From NCBI GenBank assembly GCA_005223375.1, contig RXOD01005687.1, forward strand, positions 1 through 12,893: a stretch of 12,893 bases of DNA, written 5' to 3'. The position numbers and the translations under genes are program-made. The notes beneath the pieces were generated by a model. The model did no database searches and was not told the origin of the DNA. It saw only the letters and a list, made by a program, of their open reading frames with translations. Each line of letters starts with the position of its first letter. Position 1 is the first letter of the stretch. The stretch comes from Amoebophrya sp. AT5.2. Its lineage: Eukaryota > Sar > Dinophyceae > Syndiniales > Amoebophryaceae. This document shows, one piece after another, positions 1 through 7,722 of this stretch.

Positions 1-888
1 AGCCGCAGGCGCAGCCCCCGACTTGGCGCCACCTACTTCGTTGTACTGATCCTCAGCACAATCGACGGACGAGGAGTCGCACGATTCTGTCGTCGCTCGG
101 CTCAGATGCCGACTGAGCACGCGATTCAGATTGAAGCGCCGCGGTTGGCTGTCCGCTCCGACCGCGCAGCAATCGCCCCCGCGCCCCCCACGACCGTCGT
201 CTGCTCTCGCAGTCACTGGCCACGGAGCAGGGGCTCCTGCAGAGGGCTGGCGTTGATTTTCCACCAACCCCTGTTCGTGAATCAAGTGCAATCGCCGAAC
301 GGGAGGGGGTGCCGCGGTCGCGGCCGCCCCCGCCAACCCTGAGGACGCCACGGGTGGATGTTGTTGTTGGAGCTGGCTTTGAGTCTGATCAACGAGGACG
401 ATATGGTCCAAGTCGTTGATCAGGCTCAGTACAGTCTGGTCCTCCTCTGGAATTGCCTCCTCGAAGTCTGGATTTCCAAAATCGGCGCTGCCGATCGAGC
501 TCTGACTGCCCGGCTCGTGCTCCGAGGACGCAGAAGTGCCCGCGTGATGCCCCAGCACATGGTCGTGCGGCTGCACGTGCTGATGTTGTGGAGCACCTAG
601 TGGGTGTTGTTGATGTTGATGTTCGTGGTAATTTTTGATCATGTCGTGAGGCGGAGGTGGGGAGCCGGACCTGCGGCCACGACCCGACGCAGCAGTAGCA
701 CGTAGAGATTCTTCTTCCTGCTCTGGAGGCCCCTCCCGCTCCATGGTGGTAGGTTTCGCGGCCGTTGTGGCCATCGGAGTTGCAGCCGCAGTATCCGGAA
801 GGGGAGAGATCGAGGAGGCCATGACTTTCGCCGCCAGTGGTACTGCTGCTTCGTCCGTTGCTGAGCCCGCGGCGACGACCGCAATCAT
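1..888 (-). CDS. Unrecognised His/Gln-rich disordered protein, 3' end beyond the window
   Basis: One minus-strand frame has no stop from a TGA at 949-951 down to position 1, while the other two minus frames contain three and ten stops over the same stretch. The first in-frame ATG is at 886-888, giving 296 visible codons, so the gene runs off the left edge. The product begins MIAVVAAGSATDEAA and is Ala/Thr/Pro-rich for about 50 residues. An acidic and Arg/Gly/Ser/Pro patch follows. Next comes a marked His/Gln segment at about residues 82-117 (for example HEHQHQQHP and HVQPHDH), then an acidic and hydrophobic stretch including LSLINDLDHIVLVDQ, a Gln run and more Ala/Pro/Arg-rich sequence. I recognise no domain. 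His/Gln tracts are common in nuclear regulators and RNA-binding proteins, but no function is claimed. Later in-frame Met codons leave the start uncertain. An overlapping frame at 389-913 gives a less natural Arg/Cys/Ser-rich product and was not preferred. Confidence 0.55.
   Translation of the reverse strand, partial: MIAVVAAGSATDEAAVPLAAKVMASSISPLPDTAAATPMATTAAKPTTMEREGPPEQEEESLRATAASGRGRRSGSPPPPHDMIKNYHEHQHQQHPLGAPQHQHVQPHDHVLGHHAGTSASSEHEPGSQSSIGSADFGNPDFEEAIPEEDQTVLSLINDLDHIVLVDQTQSQLQQQHPPVASSGLAGAAATAAPPPVRRLHLIHEQGLVENQRQPSAGAPAPWPVTARADDGRGGRGGDCCAVGADSQPRRFNLNRVLSRHLSRATTESCDSSSVDCAEDQYNEVGGAKSGAAPAA
379..429. repeat. Long hairpin-forming inverted repeat
   Basis: Bases 379-395 pair with 413-429: 15 Watson-Crick pairs and two T-G wobbles, with 11 consecutive perfect pairs (385-395 with 413-423). 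Inside this, 396-399 pair with 406-409 around a 6-base loop, leaving a 3-base bulge at 410-412. That makes about 21 pairs in 51 bases. The two wobbles are allowed in RNA read from the plus strand but become A-C mismatches in the minus-strand message. The element lies inside the leftmost coding frame, where it encodes LSLINDLDHIVLVDQTQ. Confidence 0.7.
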
Positions 889-1397
889 CCGCCAGAGACG
901 AAAAGCATGCCATTGAGCTTGCAAGCTATGGTTGTGCCAGCGTCCACATCAATCGGCGACCTGCGTACCGCGAGGTCGCGGAAAAAGCGAAGAAAGCAGC
1001 CTCCGCTTCTGGTGCGAGTTGCCGCGCGAGCACGATGCCTTGTCTTTTTTAGAGATCCTGCTGCTCCTCTACCTCTTGTGGCACGACTATCTCGCCGCGC
1101 GTGTATTTTCGTCCCTCAATTACTTACATTCCTAAACGTAGAAACGCCTGAGAAAGCGGCATAAAAGGCGCGTGCACGGTCACTCCGGCTCGTCGCCCTC
1201 TCTCCCTCAGAAGACGTCACACATGGCAGTACTAGCGAACCGTGCCATCGTGTGTTGACGTCATTTTTCAACAGCCAAGTGCCAACACTCAGTGAAGAGT
1301 CACACGCAAACGCACAGGCTTTTCTGTCTTTTCATCTTGCTTCAGCATCATCAGGCGAGTCTTCACAGGCAGAACGCCTATCGAAATTTCTCGCCGG
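889..1397. other. Intergenic gap between the leftmost gene and the kinase
   Basis: No convincing gene was found; the short plus-strand frames at 907-1164 and 1252-1479 have no recognisable motif. The stretch should hold the promoter and 5' leader of the leftmost gene and the 3' region of the kinase gene. It contains an imperfect inverted repeat at 1213-1262 and the short word TAGAAACGCCT at 1139-1149, which recurs at 6319-6329. A one-base-shorter relative, AGAACGCCTA, lies at 1371-1380 just downstream of the kinase stop. Confidence 0.6.
1213..1262. repeat. Imperfect inverted repeat ending in a TGACGTCA box
   Basis: The left arm, 1213-1228 (GACGTCACACATGGCA), matches the reverse complement of the right arm, 1243-1262, in blocks of 6, 4 and 6 bases, with one extra base and a 3-base bulge in the right arm. 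The right arm runs into TGACGTCA at 1256-1263, the palindrome bound by CREB/ATF-type bZIP factors in many eukaryotes. It lies about 370 bases upstream of the leftmost gene's start. A regulatory role is inference only. Confidence 0.45.
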
Positions 1398-2957
1398 CTA
1401 TTTTCCGTGTTTCCTCGCGTACAAGCTCCAGTCTAGTTCCATAGCGAGTTCGATTTCTTTCTCGATGAAGGCGTTCTGATCGAACTTTTTGAAGTCCGCA
1501 GCCCACTCCTCGTCCAGGTCCCAGATGTCGCAGAGCTCGATCTCCCACAGCTTTGCCGCGATCAGCACCAGGTACAGCACCTCGAACCTGTCCGCCTGCA
1601 CGCTCTGCTTGTACTGTCTTTTCCTTTTCTCCTCCAATATTCCGCAGTACGCCTCCGCCGTGTCGCGCGTCTTGCTCCCGAAATCGATCAGCTCCGCCCA
1701 CAACTTGCACAGGTTCGACGCGTCCAGCGACGCCGTCTGCTTCGCGGTGGGAGCAATTATCGTTGTACTATCCGCAGAAGTCGGTGCGGGAGCTTCTTTA
1801 TTTTCCTCTATCTTCAGCATGCCCTGCAGAATCCCCAACGCGTCCGCGCACCTGAAGCGGTCCTTCATGTCCTCCGCAAGGCAGCCCAGCAGCAGCTTCG
1901 ACAGCGGCTGCTCCGGCTTCAGTTTTTTCCGGATGTCGGCGAGGTAGTTGAAGGCGTCCTTGTCCTTGAAGTCGTCGGGCATTACTTTTTTTGTAAGTAT
2001 CTCCTGGCAGATCACACCCATGCTCCAGATGTCTGCGCGCTCGTCGTAATCGTCCTCCCCCCGGAACACCTCTGGCGCTATGTACGTCGATGTTCCCACC
2101 TCGGTCGTCTGCTTCTCTCCGGCTCCTGCGCCGTCTTTGTCGGCTTTCTTTTTGTTTTTCCCATTCCCGCCGTCCTTCTTTTTGTCCTTTTTCTTCGGTC
2201 GCCCGCTGCTTTTTCCAGTTTCGGCCTTCTTGCCGCTGAAGACCGGGTCCGCGTTGGCGACGAACTTGCAGAGCGAGAAATCGATCAGCACCGGCTGCAT
2301 TTGGTCGTCGACCATGATGTTGTCGGATTTCAGGTCTCGGTGCATGATCCCCCGGTCGTGCAGGTATTTTAACCCTTCAAACGACCCGTGCATCACTCGC
2401 AGCTGGTCCTTCTGTTTCGTCAACTCCTTGTTCACAATCAGATTGTACACGTCGCTCTTATACTTCGGCATGATCATGCACAGCCCGCCCTCCTCGATCA
2501 GCGTAATGTCGAGGCAGGGAATCAGCGTCGCCGGATACGAACTGCGGAACGTCGTGGTGGTCGTCGATGAGGAGGACGCCGGTGCGGAGGAGAACGCTCC
2601 TGCAGCTGGATCTGTATCGCCTCCCCCTGCGTGAGCCCCACTGGTTCCCGAAGGAGCTGTAGCGGTAGCCGAGCCACCACCACAGCAGGAGCTGTTAATC
2701 GCCAGTAGCCGCAGCATCGCGATCTCGCGCACGACTCCCGGGTCGAGGTCCCCCTCTTCCGACTCCTCGAACCTCTTGGCCGCAAACTCAACGCCGTCGT
2801 TGTCGTACACAAGCATGACGGAGCCAAAGCTCCCCTCCCCGAGCGTGTTCGCGCGGAAATAAGCCCCCCTCTCCAGCTTGGGCCGGGGAGAGTACAACGG
2901 ACCGAAGGCATGCTGTTGGGAAGTTCTACTCCGTGATGTGGGCGAAAATGTGGACAT
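1398..2957 (-). CDS. Atypical Ser/Thr protein kinase with DFS motif and inserted loops
   Basis: A 519-residue product starting at an ATG, with an in-frame TAG 12 bases upstream of it. The catalytic landmarks of a eukaryotic protein kinase appear in order: glycine loop GEGSFGSV (residues 40-47), ATP-binding Lys in AAKRF (61), helix-C Glu in REIAML (78), catalytic loop HRDLKSDN (206-213), the metal-binding triplet as DFS rather than DFG (226-228), APE-type IAPEV (293-297) and DIWSMG (309-314). Catalytic Lys, Glu, HRD Asp and DFS Asp are all present, so activity towards Ser/Thr with ATP is likely. Two low-complexity inserts interrupt the fold: a Gly/Ala/Ser/Thr stretch (about 88-137) after helix C, and a Lys/Gly-rich stretch (about 236-286) inside the activation segment. 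A tail of about 120 residues after the kinase core has no recognised domain. The subfamily cannot be assigned by eye, and no transmembrane segment is seen, so it is probably cytosolic or nuclear. The Lys-rich insert could serve in nuclear targeting or docking. Confidence 0.9.
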   Translation of the reverse strand: MSTFSPTSRSRTSQQHAFGPLYSPRPKLERGAYFRANTLGEGSFGSVMLVYDNDGVEFAAKRFEESEEGDLDPGVVREIAMLRLLAINSSCCGGGSATATAPSGTSGAHAGGGDTDPAAGAFSSAPASSSSTTTTTFRSSYPATLIPCLDITLIEEGGLCMIMPKYKSDVYNLIVNKELTKQKDQLRVMHGSFEGLKYLHDRGIMHRDLKSDNIMVDDQMQPVLIDFSLCKFVANADPVFSGKKAETGKSSGRPKKKDKKKDGGNGKNKKKADKDGAGAGEKQTTEVGTSTYIAPEVFRGEDDYDERADIWSMGVICQEILTKKVMPDDFKDKDAFNYLADIRKKLKPEQPLSKLLLGCLAEDMKDRFRCADALGILQGMLKIEENKEAPAPTSADSTTIIAPTAKQTASLDASNLCKLWAELIDFGSKTRDTAEAYCGILEEKRKRQYKQSVQADRFEVLYLVLIAAKLWEIELCDIWDLDEEWAADFKKFDQNAFIEKEIELAMELDWSLYARKHGK

Positions 2958-3487
2958 CGTTTGGAGCCGCTAGCAGGGTTGCGGGCAAGCGCAAAGACCT
3001 GCTCAGCGAGAAAGGGGGCGTGCGTTCTGCTGCGAAAACAAGTTTCGGTCTCGTCCCAGGAAATGGAAAAACTCACGACGTAGTACTTCGGTGTCGTGTG
3101 CTGATGCAATCCTGGTATAGAAGATGAAGATCCTCGTCGTCGTCCTACGGAATTTATTAAGAGAGAAAGCGGCCAACACGACTAACCTGTGAGACGCAAT
3201 TTAGGCAGGAACGAACCCGCGGCCGGTTGATTAGATCTAAACAAGGTGAGAGATAGCGGTATTGAATTTGAGTTTGACGCTGTGACTCCGAGCTTATAGA
3301 AGTTTTCGTCGCATTTGATGTTGTCTCTTCGGGGACCCTGCAGTGGTCGTACTTGGAACAATTGAGTCAGTTTTTCTGTTAGTTTACATTCCGTCGCCAT
3401 TGGGATTGGTGACAAAAGCAAGGTCGCAGGAGTCGCAGCCTGAACCTGATCAACTTCGACTACGGGCACTGAACTTTAAATTCATCC
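2958..3487. other. Intergenic gap between kinase and GTPase genes
   Basis: Holds the 5' flank of the kinase gene and the 3' flank of the GTPase gene. A minus-strand frame could encode about 72 residues from an ATG at 3398-3400 to a stop at 3182, beginning MATECKLTEKL, but it has no recognisable motif and its longer form begins at GTG. It may be a small gene or simply untranslated sequence. Nothing else was recognised. Confidence 0.5.
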
Positions 3488-5749
3488 TCAGAGTCTCACA
3501 AATCTAAACTCATGCAGCGCCACGGAGCGCGCAATCTGTCGCAATTGAATGATTTCGTTCGCGACACCATCTTGTTCCAGCAAAACAGGCGCAGAATCGT
3601 GATGACCTCCAAAATATATCGAAACACTTTCAGCAATCTCCACCAGCTGCCCCGCCTCCTGTTTCGTTTCTCCGAGCATCATCAGAATCTCACTGCCGAC
3701 GGCCACGCACACTGTCCTTCCCCCTTTCCGCCGGTTCCACGCACTGCAAACGCTCTCTGCGAATCTCGCCGGGAAGGTTGTCACCGGCTTGCCGCACTTT
3801 TCCAGGAACTCGGCCTCGGTTTTCTCCCGCCGATTTGGAAACAGCGACCGGATGCTGATGCGGATAGTCGTCGGTCTACTTCTTCGAACGCTAGTACGCT
3901 CATCTTCATCTTCTTGGAGATGGAGGCCCTTTTTTGGTGTCGGTGAGAGCTCGTTACCCAGACCGTCTGGAAACTTGTCCCGCATCCCTAAGCCGATCAG
4001 AGTCAGTTTCGAGTACGGCAACACGCCGTCCTCCCACGGCAGCGCCTCGAGGTCGATCCGGTAGTCCCCGGAGAGATTAAACACCCATTTGGTGGCACTC
4101 GTCGTATGCTCGGCAGATGAGGACGAGAGGAAAGGGGATGCTTCTCCTTCTTCTTCATTACCATTCACAGGAGCTTTGCTGTAGCTGCTCTCCTCACCGC
4201 GGACCCACAGGACGCCCTTTGCCCGCCACAGATCTTGTCCACAGCGTTCGTGCAATCTTGACAAAAACGAAAGCACCGCCGCTGGCGACAAGGGCCTTTC
4301 GATCCCGTCGGCGGTGAAATTGCGACCGTGAAAATCAACGGTGGCGAAAGACGAGAGGGGATCCTCGGGCGCGGTGATCGCGGCTGGCGCACCGCTTTCA
4401 TCTACTGCGGGGGCCGCCTGAAGCGCTTCGTCTTCTGCTTCCAGTGCGCCATGTACCCCGCCTCCCTTCGCTGCTCTGGCTTCGGAAGTCTCCATCCTTG
4501 TGACGGCACCTCCACGACCATCCAGTCGTTCATGGATTTCATCTTCCAGGTACGGTCTTACTACTCGAAGCGTGGCGCCCTGCTCGTGCGACAACACTTG
4601 GGAGGAGTCTTTCGTTTGCTCCACTTCGAGGACTCGCGTTATCGGCACGTCGCGCATCATGGGCCCGGCAATGAGGTAGGAATTCTCTCCTCGCTGCTCG
4701 ACGTCCCACTCTAGCTCTTTTAGAATCTCCTGCACGAGCAACGCCCGCCGCTGATCCAAATTCCCAGTCGGTCTTTCGGCGTCTTTGTCTTCTGGTTCCA
4801 GACCAAACGCTTCATCGTCAAGGGGTTCTTGTGACGCAGGGGGCGTGACCTCTTCGCACAGGAACATTAGGTCCTCCTCATCTATTTCTGCGTCGTCCGT
4901 ACCAAGTGCAGCTTCGGCAAACAACGTGCCCCCGCCAATTTTTCCGCCCAGCACCGCCAGGTCCCACTGGTTGTTTTCCCCCGCGCGCCTCCTTCGGTCC
5001 CTCATCCGCGTCCTGGTTGACAGCAGGAGCAGTTCCATCTTGTTCAGCACCAGCAAATCCGTCTCCCGCAGCTGCTTCTTTACCAACCCCATTTTTTCGC
5101 GTCCGTACGAGAGTACTTCGCTGCAGTCGATCACGCACACACACAAATCCAGCCGAATGCGGTACAACGCCCCAAACTGCTGCTCCATCATACGGCAGAC
5201 GCGCATCGGGTCCTCCGCACCGGACGTCTCCAAGAGCCCGTAGTCCAGGTTTCCCTCGTCCACGCCCTCCCGCAGGAAGAGCTTCAGCGTCGCCTGCAGG
5301 GAGGTTTCGTAGCCGGCGCGGTCGCAGCCGCAGCACCCGCCGCCGTGGAGGGGCACGATCCATCCGCGGTGCTTCACGTCGCGGAACAAGGAACTTGAGG
5401 CTGCGTTCTTGAACCCGACGTCCGACTTGTCGCGAAAGTGGAGAGCAGCCTGGCCAACATTTATTCCAGCGGAGTTGTTTTCCCAGTGTTCCCTCACGCC
5501 TAAATCGCCCGCGATCAGGTGGCTGTCGACGTTCACCGACGCGGCCTCGTGGACGCAAGTGGCGATGCGGAGATTCAGCCGATTCTCGGAGATGTGCCGG
5601 ATGAGCGTGGTCTTGCCGGCGCCGAGAAACCCGGTGACCACGACAACCGGAAGCGCCTTCTTGCGCTGCTTGGCGAAAATGGCATAGTGCTCCTCGCGCC
5701 GGAGAGAAGCCAACTCGCGGTCGGTAGTGGCCGTGGACGTTGCGATCAT
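3488..5749 (-). CDS. Long COG0523/CobW-family P-loop GTPase, putative metal chaperone
   Basis: The first usable ATG is at 5747-5749; a frame beginning at 5770 would start with TTG, and an in-frame TAG lies just above it. The product is 753 residues, well above the usual 300-450 of the family. Walker A is GFLGAGKT (residues 40-47). Walker B/switch region reads ETSGAEDP (174-181), close to the family's ETxGLADP. The guanine-specificity motif NKxD appears as NKME (236-239). The family's metal-binding CxCC signature appears as CCGC (139-142), followed by the expected D-R-x-G-Y-E helix. A long acidic, low-complexity linker (about 243-465) precedes a CobW C-terminal domain starting near 468, with RAKGVLW at 509-515 and a KLTLIGLG strand. 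A further C-terminal extension of about 150 residues is unassigned. COG0523 proteins use GTP hydrolysis to hand metals (Zn, Co, Ni) to client proteins. The metal and client cannot be read here, and neighbours give no clue. Family assignment is firm; metal handling is inferred. Confidence 0.9.
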   Translation of the reverse strand: MIATSTATTDRELASLRREEHYAIFAKQRKKALPVVVVTGFLGAGKTTLIRHISENRLNLRIATCVHEAASVNVDSHLIAGDLGVREHWENNSAGINVGQAALHFRDKSDVGFKNAASSSLFRDVKHRGWIVPLHGGGCCGCDRAGYETSLQATLKLFLREGVDEGNLDYGLLETSGAEDPMRVCRMMEQQFGALYRIRLDLCVCVIDCSEVLSYGREKMGLVKKQLRETDLLVLNKMELLLLSTRTRMRDRRRRAGENNQWDLAVLGGKIGGGTLFAEAALGTDDAEIDEEDLMFLCEEVTPPASQEPLDDEAFGLEPEDKDAERPTGNLDQRRALLVQEILKELEWDVEQRGENSYLIAGPMMRDVPITRVLEVEQTKDSSQVLSHEQGATLRVVRPYLEDEIHERLDGRGGAVTRMETSEARAAKGGGVHGALEAEDEALQAAPAVDESGAPAAITAPEDPLSSFATVDFHGRNFTADGIERPLSPAAVLSFLSRLHERCGQDLWRAKGVLWVRGEESSYSKAPVNGNEEEGEASPFLSSSSAEHTTSATKWVFNLSGDYRIDLEALPWEDGVLPYSKLTLIGLGMRDKFPDGLGNELSPTPKKGLHLQEDEDERTSVRRSRPTTIRISIRSLFPNRREKTEAEFLEKCGKPVTTFPARFAESVCSAWNRRKGGRTVCVAVGSEILMMLGETKQEAGQLVEIAESVSIYFGGHHDSAPVLLEQDGVANEIIQLRQIARSVALHEFRFVRL

Positions 5750-6327
5750 GTTTTGGAACGATGCGCGCAACTACAACTGCAGCAATGGCGCTGCCACATG
5801 CCGTCGACGTGCAGAAGTTGTGCAGGTGCCCGCAGATCAGAGCCTATCTATCATCAATAGCTACAAGGATACCCATGCCTTTGGGCCAGAAGGTGTGCCT
5901 GCGCTAAAAAAACCGACAGCTTCCTCCATGGTTTTGCTTTATCTAAAAAAGGAGCGATATATAACCGTTTCATTCAAATTCAATCGAAATTCATGACATT
6001 GACATTATGGATAGAAGTACCGATACTCACGACTACTTTATTTTCTTTAGAATTTTGATCAACCGTCGGTCGCAGTGACACCTCATGATCTGACCGTGTC
6101 AGAGGTCGCAACGATCACGAGAAGGAGAATTTTCGTCGATCTCAGTTTGCCAAGCCTCGAGGATCAAGAAGTGAAAAACAAGTCGCCCGCAGCAGCTTCT
6201 GCGCCTTGCATTTGTTGCTTCATCTACTCATACATCATCCAGCACGTGCACGTTGCCGAAAAGATCACCAGCGCCAGCAGCTTCTCCTTTTTGTGTTTTT
6301 CGAATCATGTCACTACTATAGAAACGC
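5750..6327. other. AT-rich intergenic gap upstream of the GTPase gene
   Basis: No gene is supported. Bases about 5930-6060 are clearly AT-richer than the coding regions and include a TATATA run at about 5958 and a T-rich tract on the minus strand. TTTATT at 6037-6042 reads AATAAA on the minus strand, 286 bases past the stop of the hydrolase gene, so it could be its polyadenylation signal. The plus-strand frame at 6075-6473 begins at GTG, has no motif and runs into the antisense of the hydrolase gene; I do not call it. Confidence 0.5.
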
Positions 6328-7722
6328 CTACTGTTTCTCGTCGTGTGAGTCGCAGCAGCTTTTATTTGCTTCCTCTTCATCCGCATCCTCCCGAGGGACG
6401 CGGCGGAGGTGCTCCGCACGGCCTGCTGTGCCATCTTCATCGCCGACGCTTCCGTGATCGTCGTCCTCGCTAGTGTAGTGCTGTGGTTTACCTTTACTTC
6501 TCTTTCTTGTCCCGCCATCTTCATCACTTGGCTCATGATCGCCCTCATCGGTCTCGTCCCCCGCTTTCCCGTTCATGGTTTCAGCACGACCATCCCCCGG
6601 GCACAGCTTGTCCGCCCAGTCGCGCAGGGCTTCTCTTCCCTTCGAGGGACGCAAGATCCAGTTCCCACTGTGGTTGCGGAACCCGTTCGACATCGCGACA
6701 ACGTTGCTCACATCTGTTTTCACTGTGTCCCTGAGCCAGTTTTTTTCTTGCATCCCTCGGTTGCACTCGGCAATCAGGAACTTCGGCACGCCGCTCGCCC
6801 TCTCGGCCCTCTTCCACGCTGTCTCGTAGGGGTAGTGCTCTTTGTAATACCCGCCCGGGCCGGATTTTTCCCACAAAAAGGGCCACGCGCCGTTCCAGGT
6901 CTCCACGCCGTCGTAGTGACCGCCGGCGTAGATGCCGGCCCAGAGCTTTACGATTTCGGTGTCGCCCGCCCCGATGGCGTCCGCGGCGATCCCGCCCCTA
7001 CTGTACCCCACGAGGATGATTTGGCTCGCTATCCCGTGGAAGTTCTTCACCGTTTCCTTCACGGCGTCTTTGGCGTACTTTATCGTCGGCGTTGGGTCGT
7101 AAGTGTCCCAGCTGCCGCTGTTACAAGATTCGGGCTTGCTGCACCCCCACCACCATTGTGCGTTGGCGGTGTCTCTCCCCTTGTCCTTCGTCAGGAGCGG
7201 GAGCACGAGCCAGATGTACTTCTTGCCCGCGCCAATGCCCCACCCCTGGGCCGTCCCCGGGTTCCCAGGCGTCTCCCCGTTGCCCCCGAACTCAACCAGA
7301 ATCGGATACTTTCTGGGCTCCTCGCCTGAACTCGGCTTGCGCCACTCCTCCGGCAAGTAGAGCGCGTGCGACACCTGGGTGTCCTCCCAGCCTTTGGCCG
7401 TGATCAAGACCTTCTTCCCTGCGGCGGGCTGGGAGCCTTTGGGTAGCACGGGTGGCGGATGCAAATCCTGGGCAACATCCTCCACGCAGACGGTGCCAGC
7501 GCAGTTCTGGCAAATGGGGTGGTCCCAAATGGGCTTTTTGCACGGCGGACCCAGGCTGCCCGCGCAGGCGGGATTGCAGCCGCCGCATTGCTTCTGACTC
7601 TGCTCGTGGTGCTGGTCGTGCTGCGCACGAAGAGTCTGGAGGCCGAAACCACCCAACAAAGTATGACTCAGGCAATAGACCACTGCGAAACCACTACTAC
7701 CGAAAAACAAAAGCATTAGCAT
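6328..7722 (-). CDS. Membrane-anchored or secreted alpha/beta hydrolase with Cys-rich stalk
   Basis: A 464-residue product starting at an ATG, with an in-frame TAG 13 bases upstream of it. Residues 1-31 form a hydrophobic signal peptide or signal anchor (MLMLLFFGSSGFAVVY onward). A Cys-rich segment follows with Cys at 46, 49, 53, 61, 71, 74 and 79, probably disulphide-bonded if the domain is lumenal or extracellular. The core looks like an alpha/beta hydrolase: strand ILVEFGGNGE (141-150) could provide the oxyanion hole, and GYSRGG (239-244) is a GxSxG nucleophile elbow with Ser241. Candidate His is His351 in NHSGNW; the acid is not obvious. The core is Trp/Gly-rich, as in secreted esterases. 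The last 70 or so residues are acidic and Ser/Asp/Lys-rich and look disordered. Substrate is unknown; lipase, carboxylesterase and feruloyl-esterase-like roles are all possible. Topology (cleaved secretion versus type II anchor) is not decided by sequence alone. Confidence 0.8.
   Translation of the reverse strand: MLMLLFFGSSGFAVVYCLSHTLLGGFGLQTLRAQHDQHHEQSQKQCGGCNPACAGSLGPPCKKPIWDHPICQNCAGTVCVEDVAQDLHPPPVLPKGSQPAAGKKVLITAKGWEDTQVSHALYLPEEWRKPSSGEEPRKYPILVEFGGNGETPGNPGTAQGWGIGAGKKYIWLVLPLLTKDKGRDTANAQWWWGCSKPESCNSGSWDTYDPTPTIKYAKDAVKETVKNFHGIASQIILVGYSRGGIAADAIGAGDTEIVKLWAGIYAGGHYDGVETWNGAWPFLWEKSGPGGYYKEHYPYETAWKRAERASGVPKFLIAECNRGMQEKNWLRDTVKTDVSNVVAMSNGFRNHSGNWILRPSKGREALRDWADKLCPGDGRAETMNGKAGDETDEGDHEPSDEDGGTRKRSKGKPQHYTSEDDDHGSVGDEDGTAGRAEHLRRVPREDADEEEANKSCCDSHDEKQ

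Noticed and set aside
389..913. A 174-codon minus-strand frame with an ATG
   Set aside because: It overlaps a longer frame open to the window edge; its product is Arg/Cys/Ser-rich with no pattern. I cannot fully exclude it.
1148..1175. A plus-strand ATAAAAGG resembling a TATA box
   Set aside because: No plus-strand gene follows it, and the genes on either side are on the minus strand.
3182..3469. A small minus-strand frame of 95 codons between two genes
   Set aside because: The longer form begins at GTG and the ATG form (72 codons) has no motif; it is noted in the gap entry but not called as a gene.
6409..7329. A 306-codon plus-strand frame antisense to the hydrolase gene
   Set aside because: It begins at GTG, has no recognisable motif and lies opposite a minus frame with a signal sequence and a GxSxG elbow. 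Long antisense frames are common in GC-rich coding DNA.
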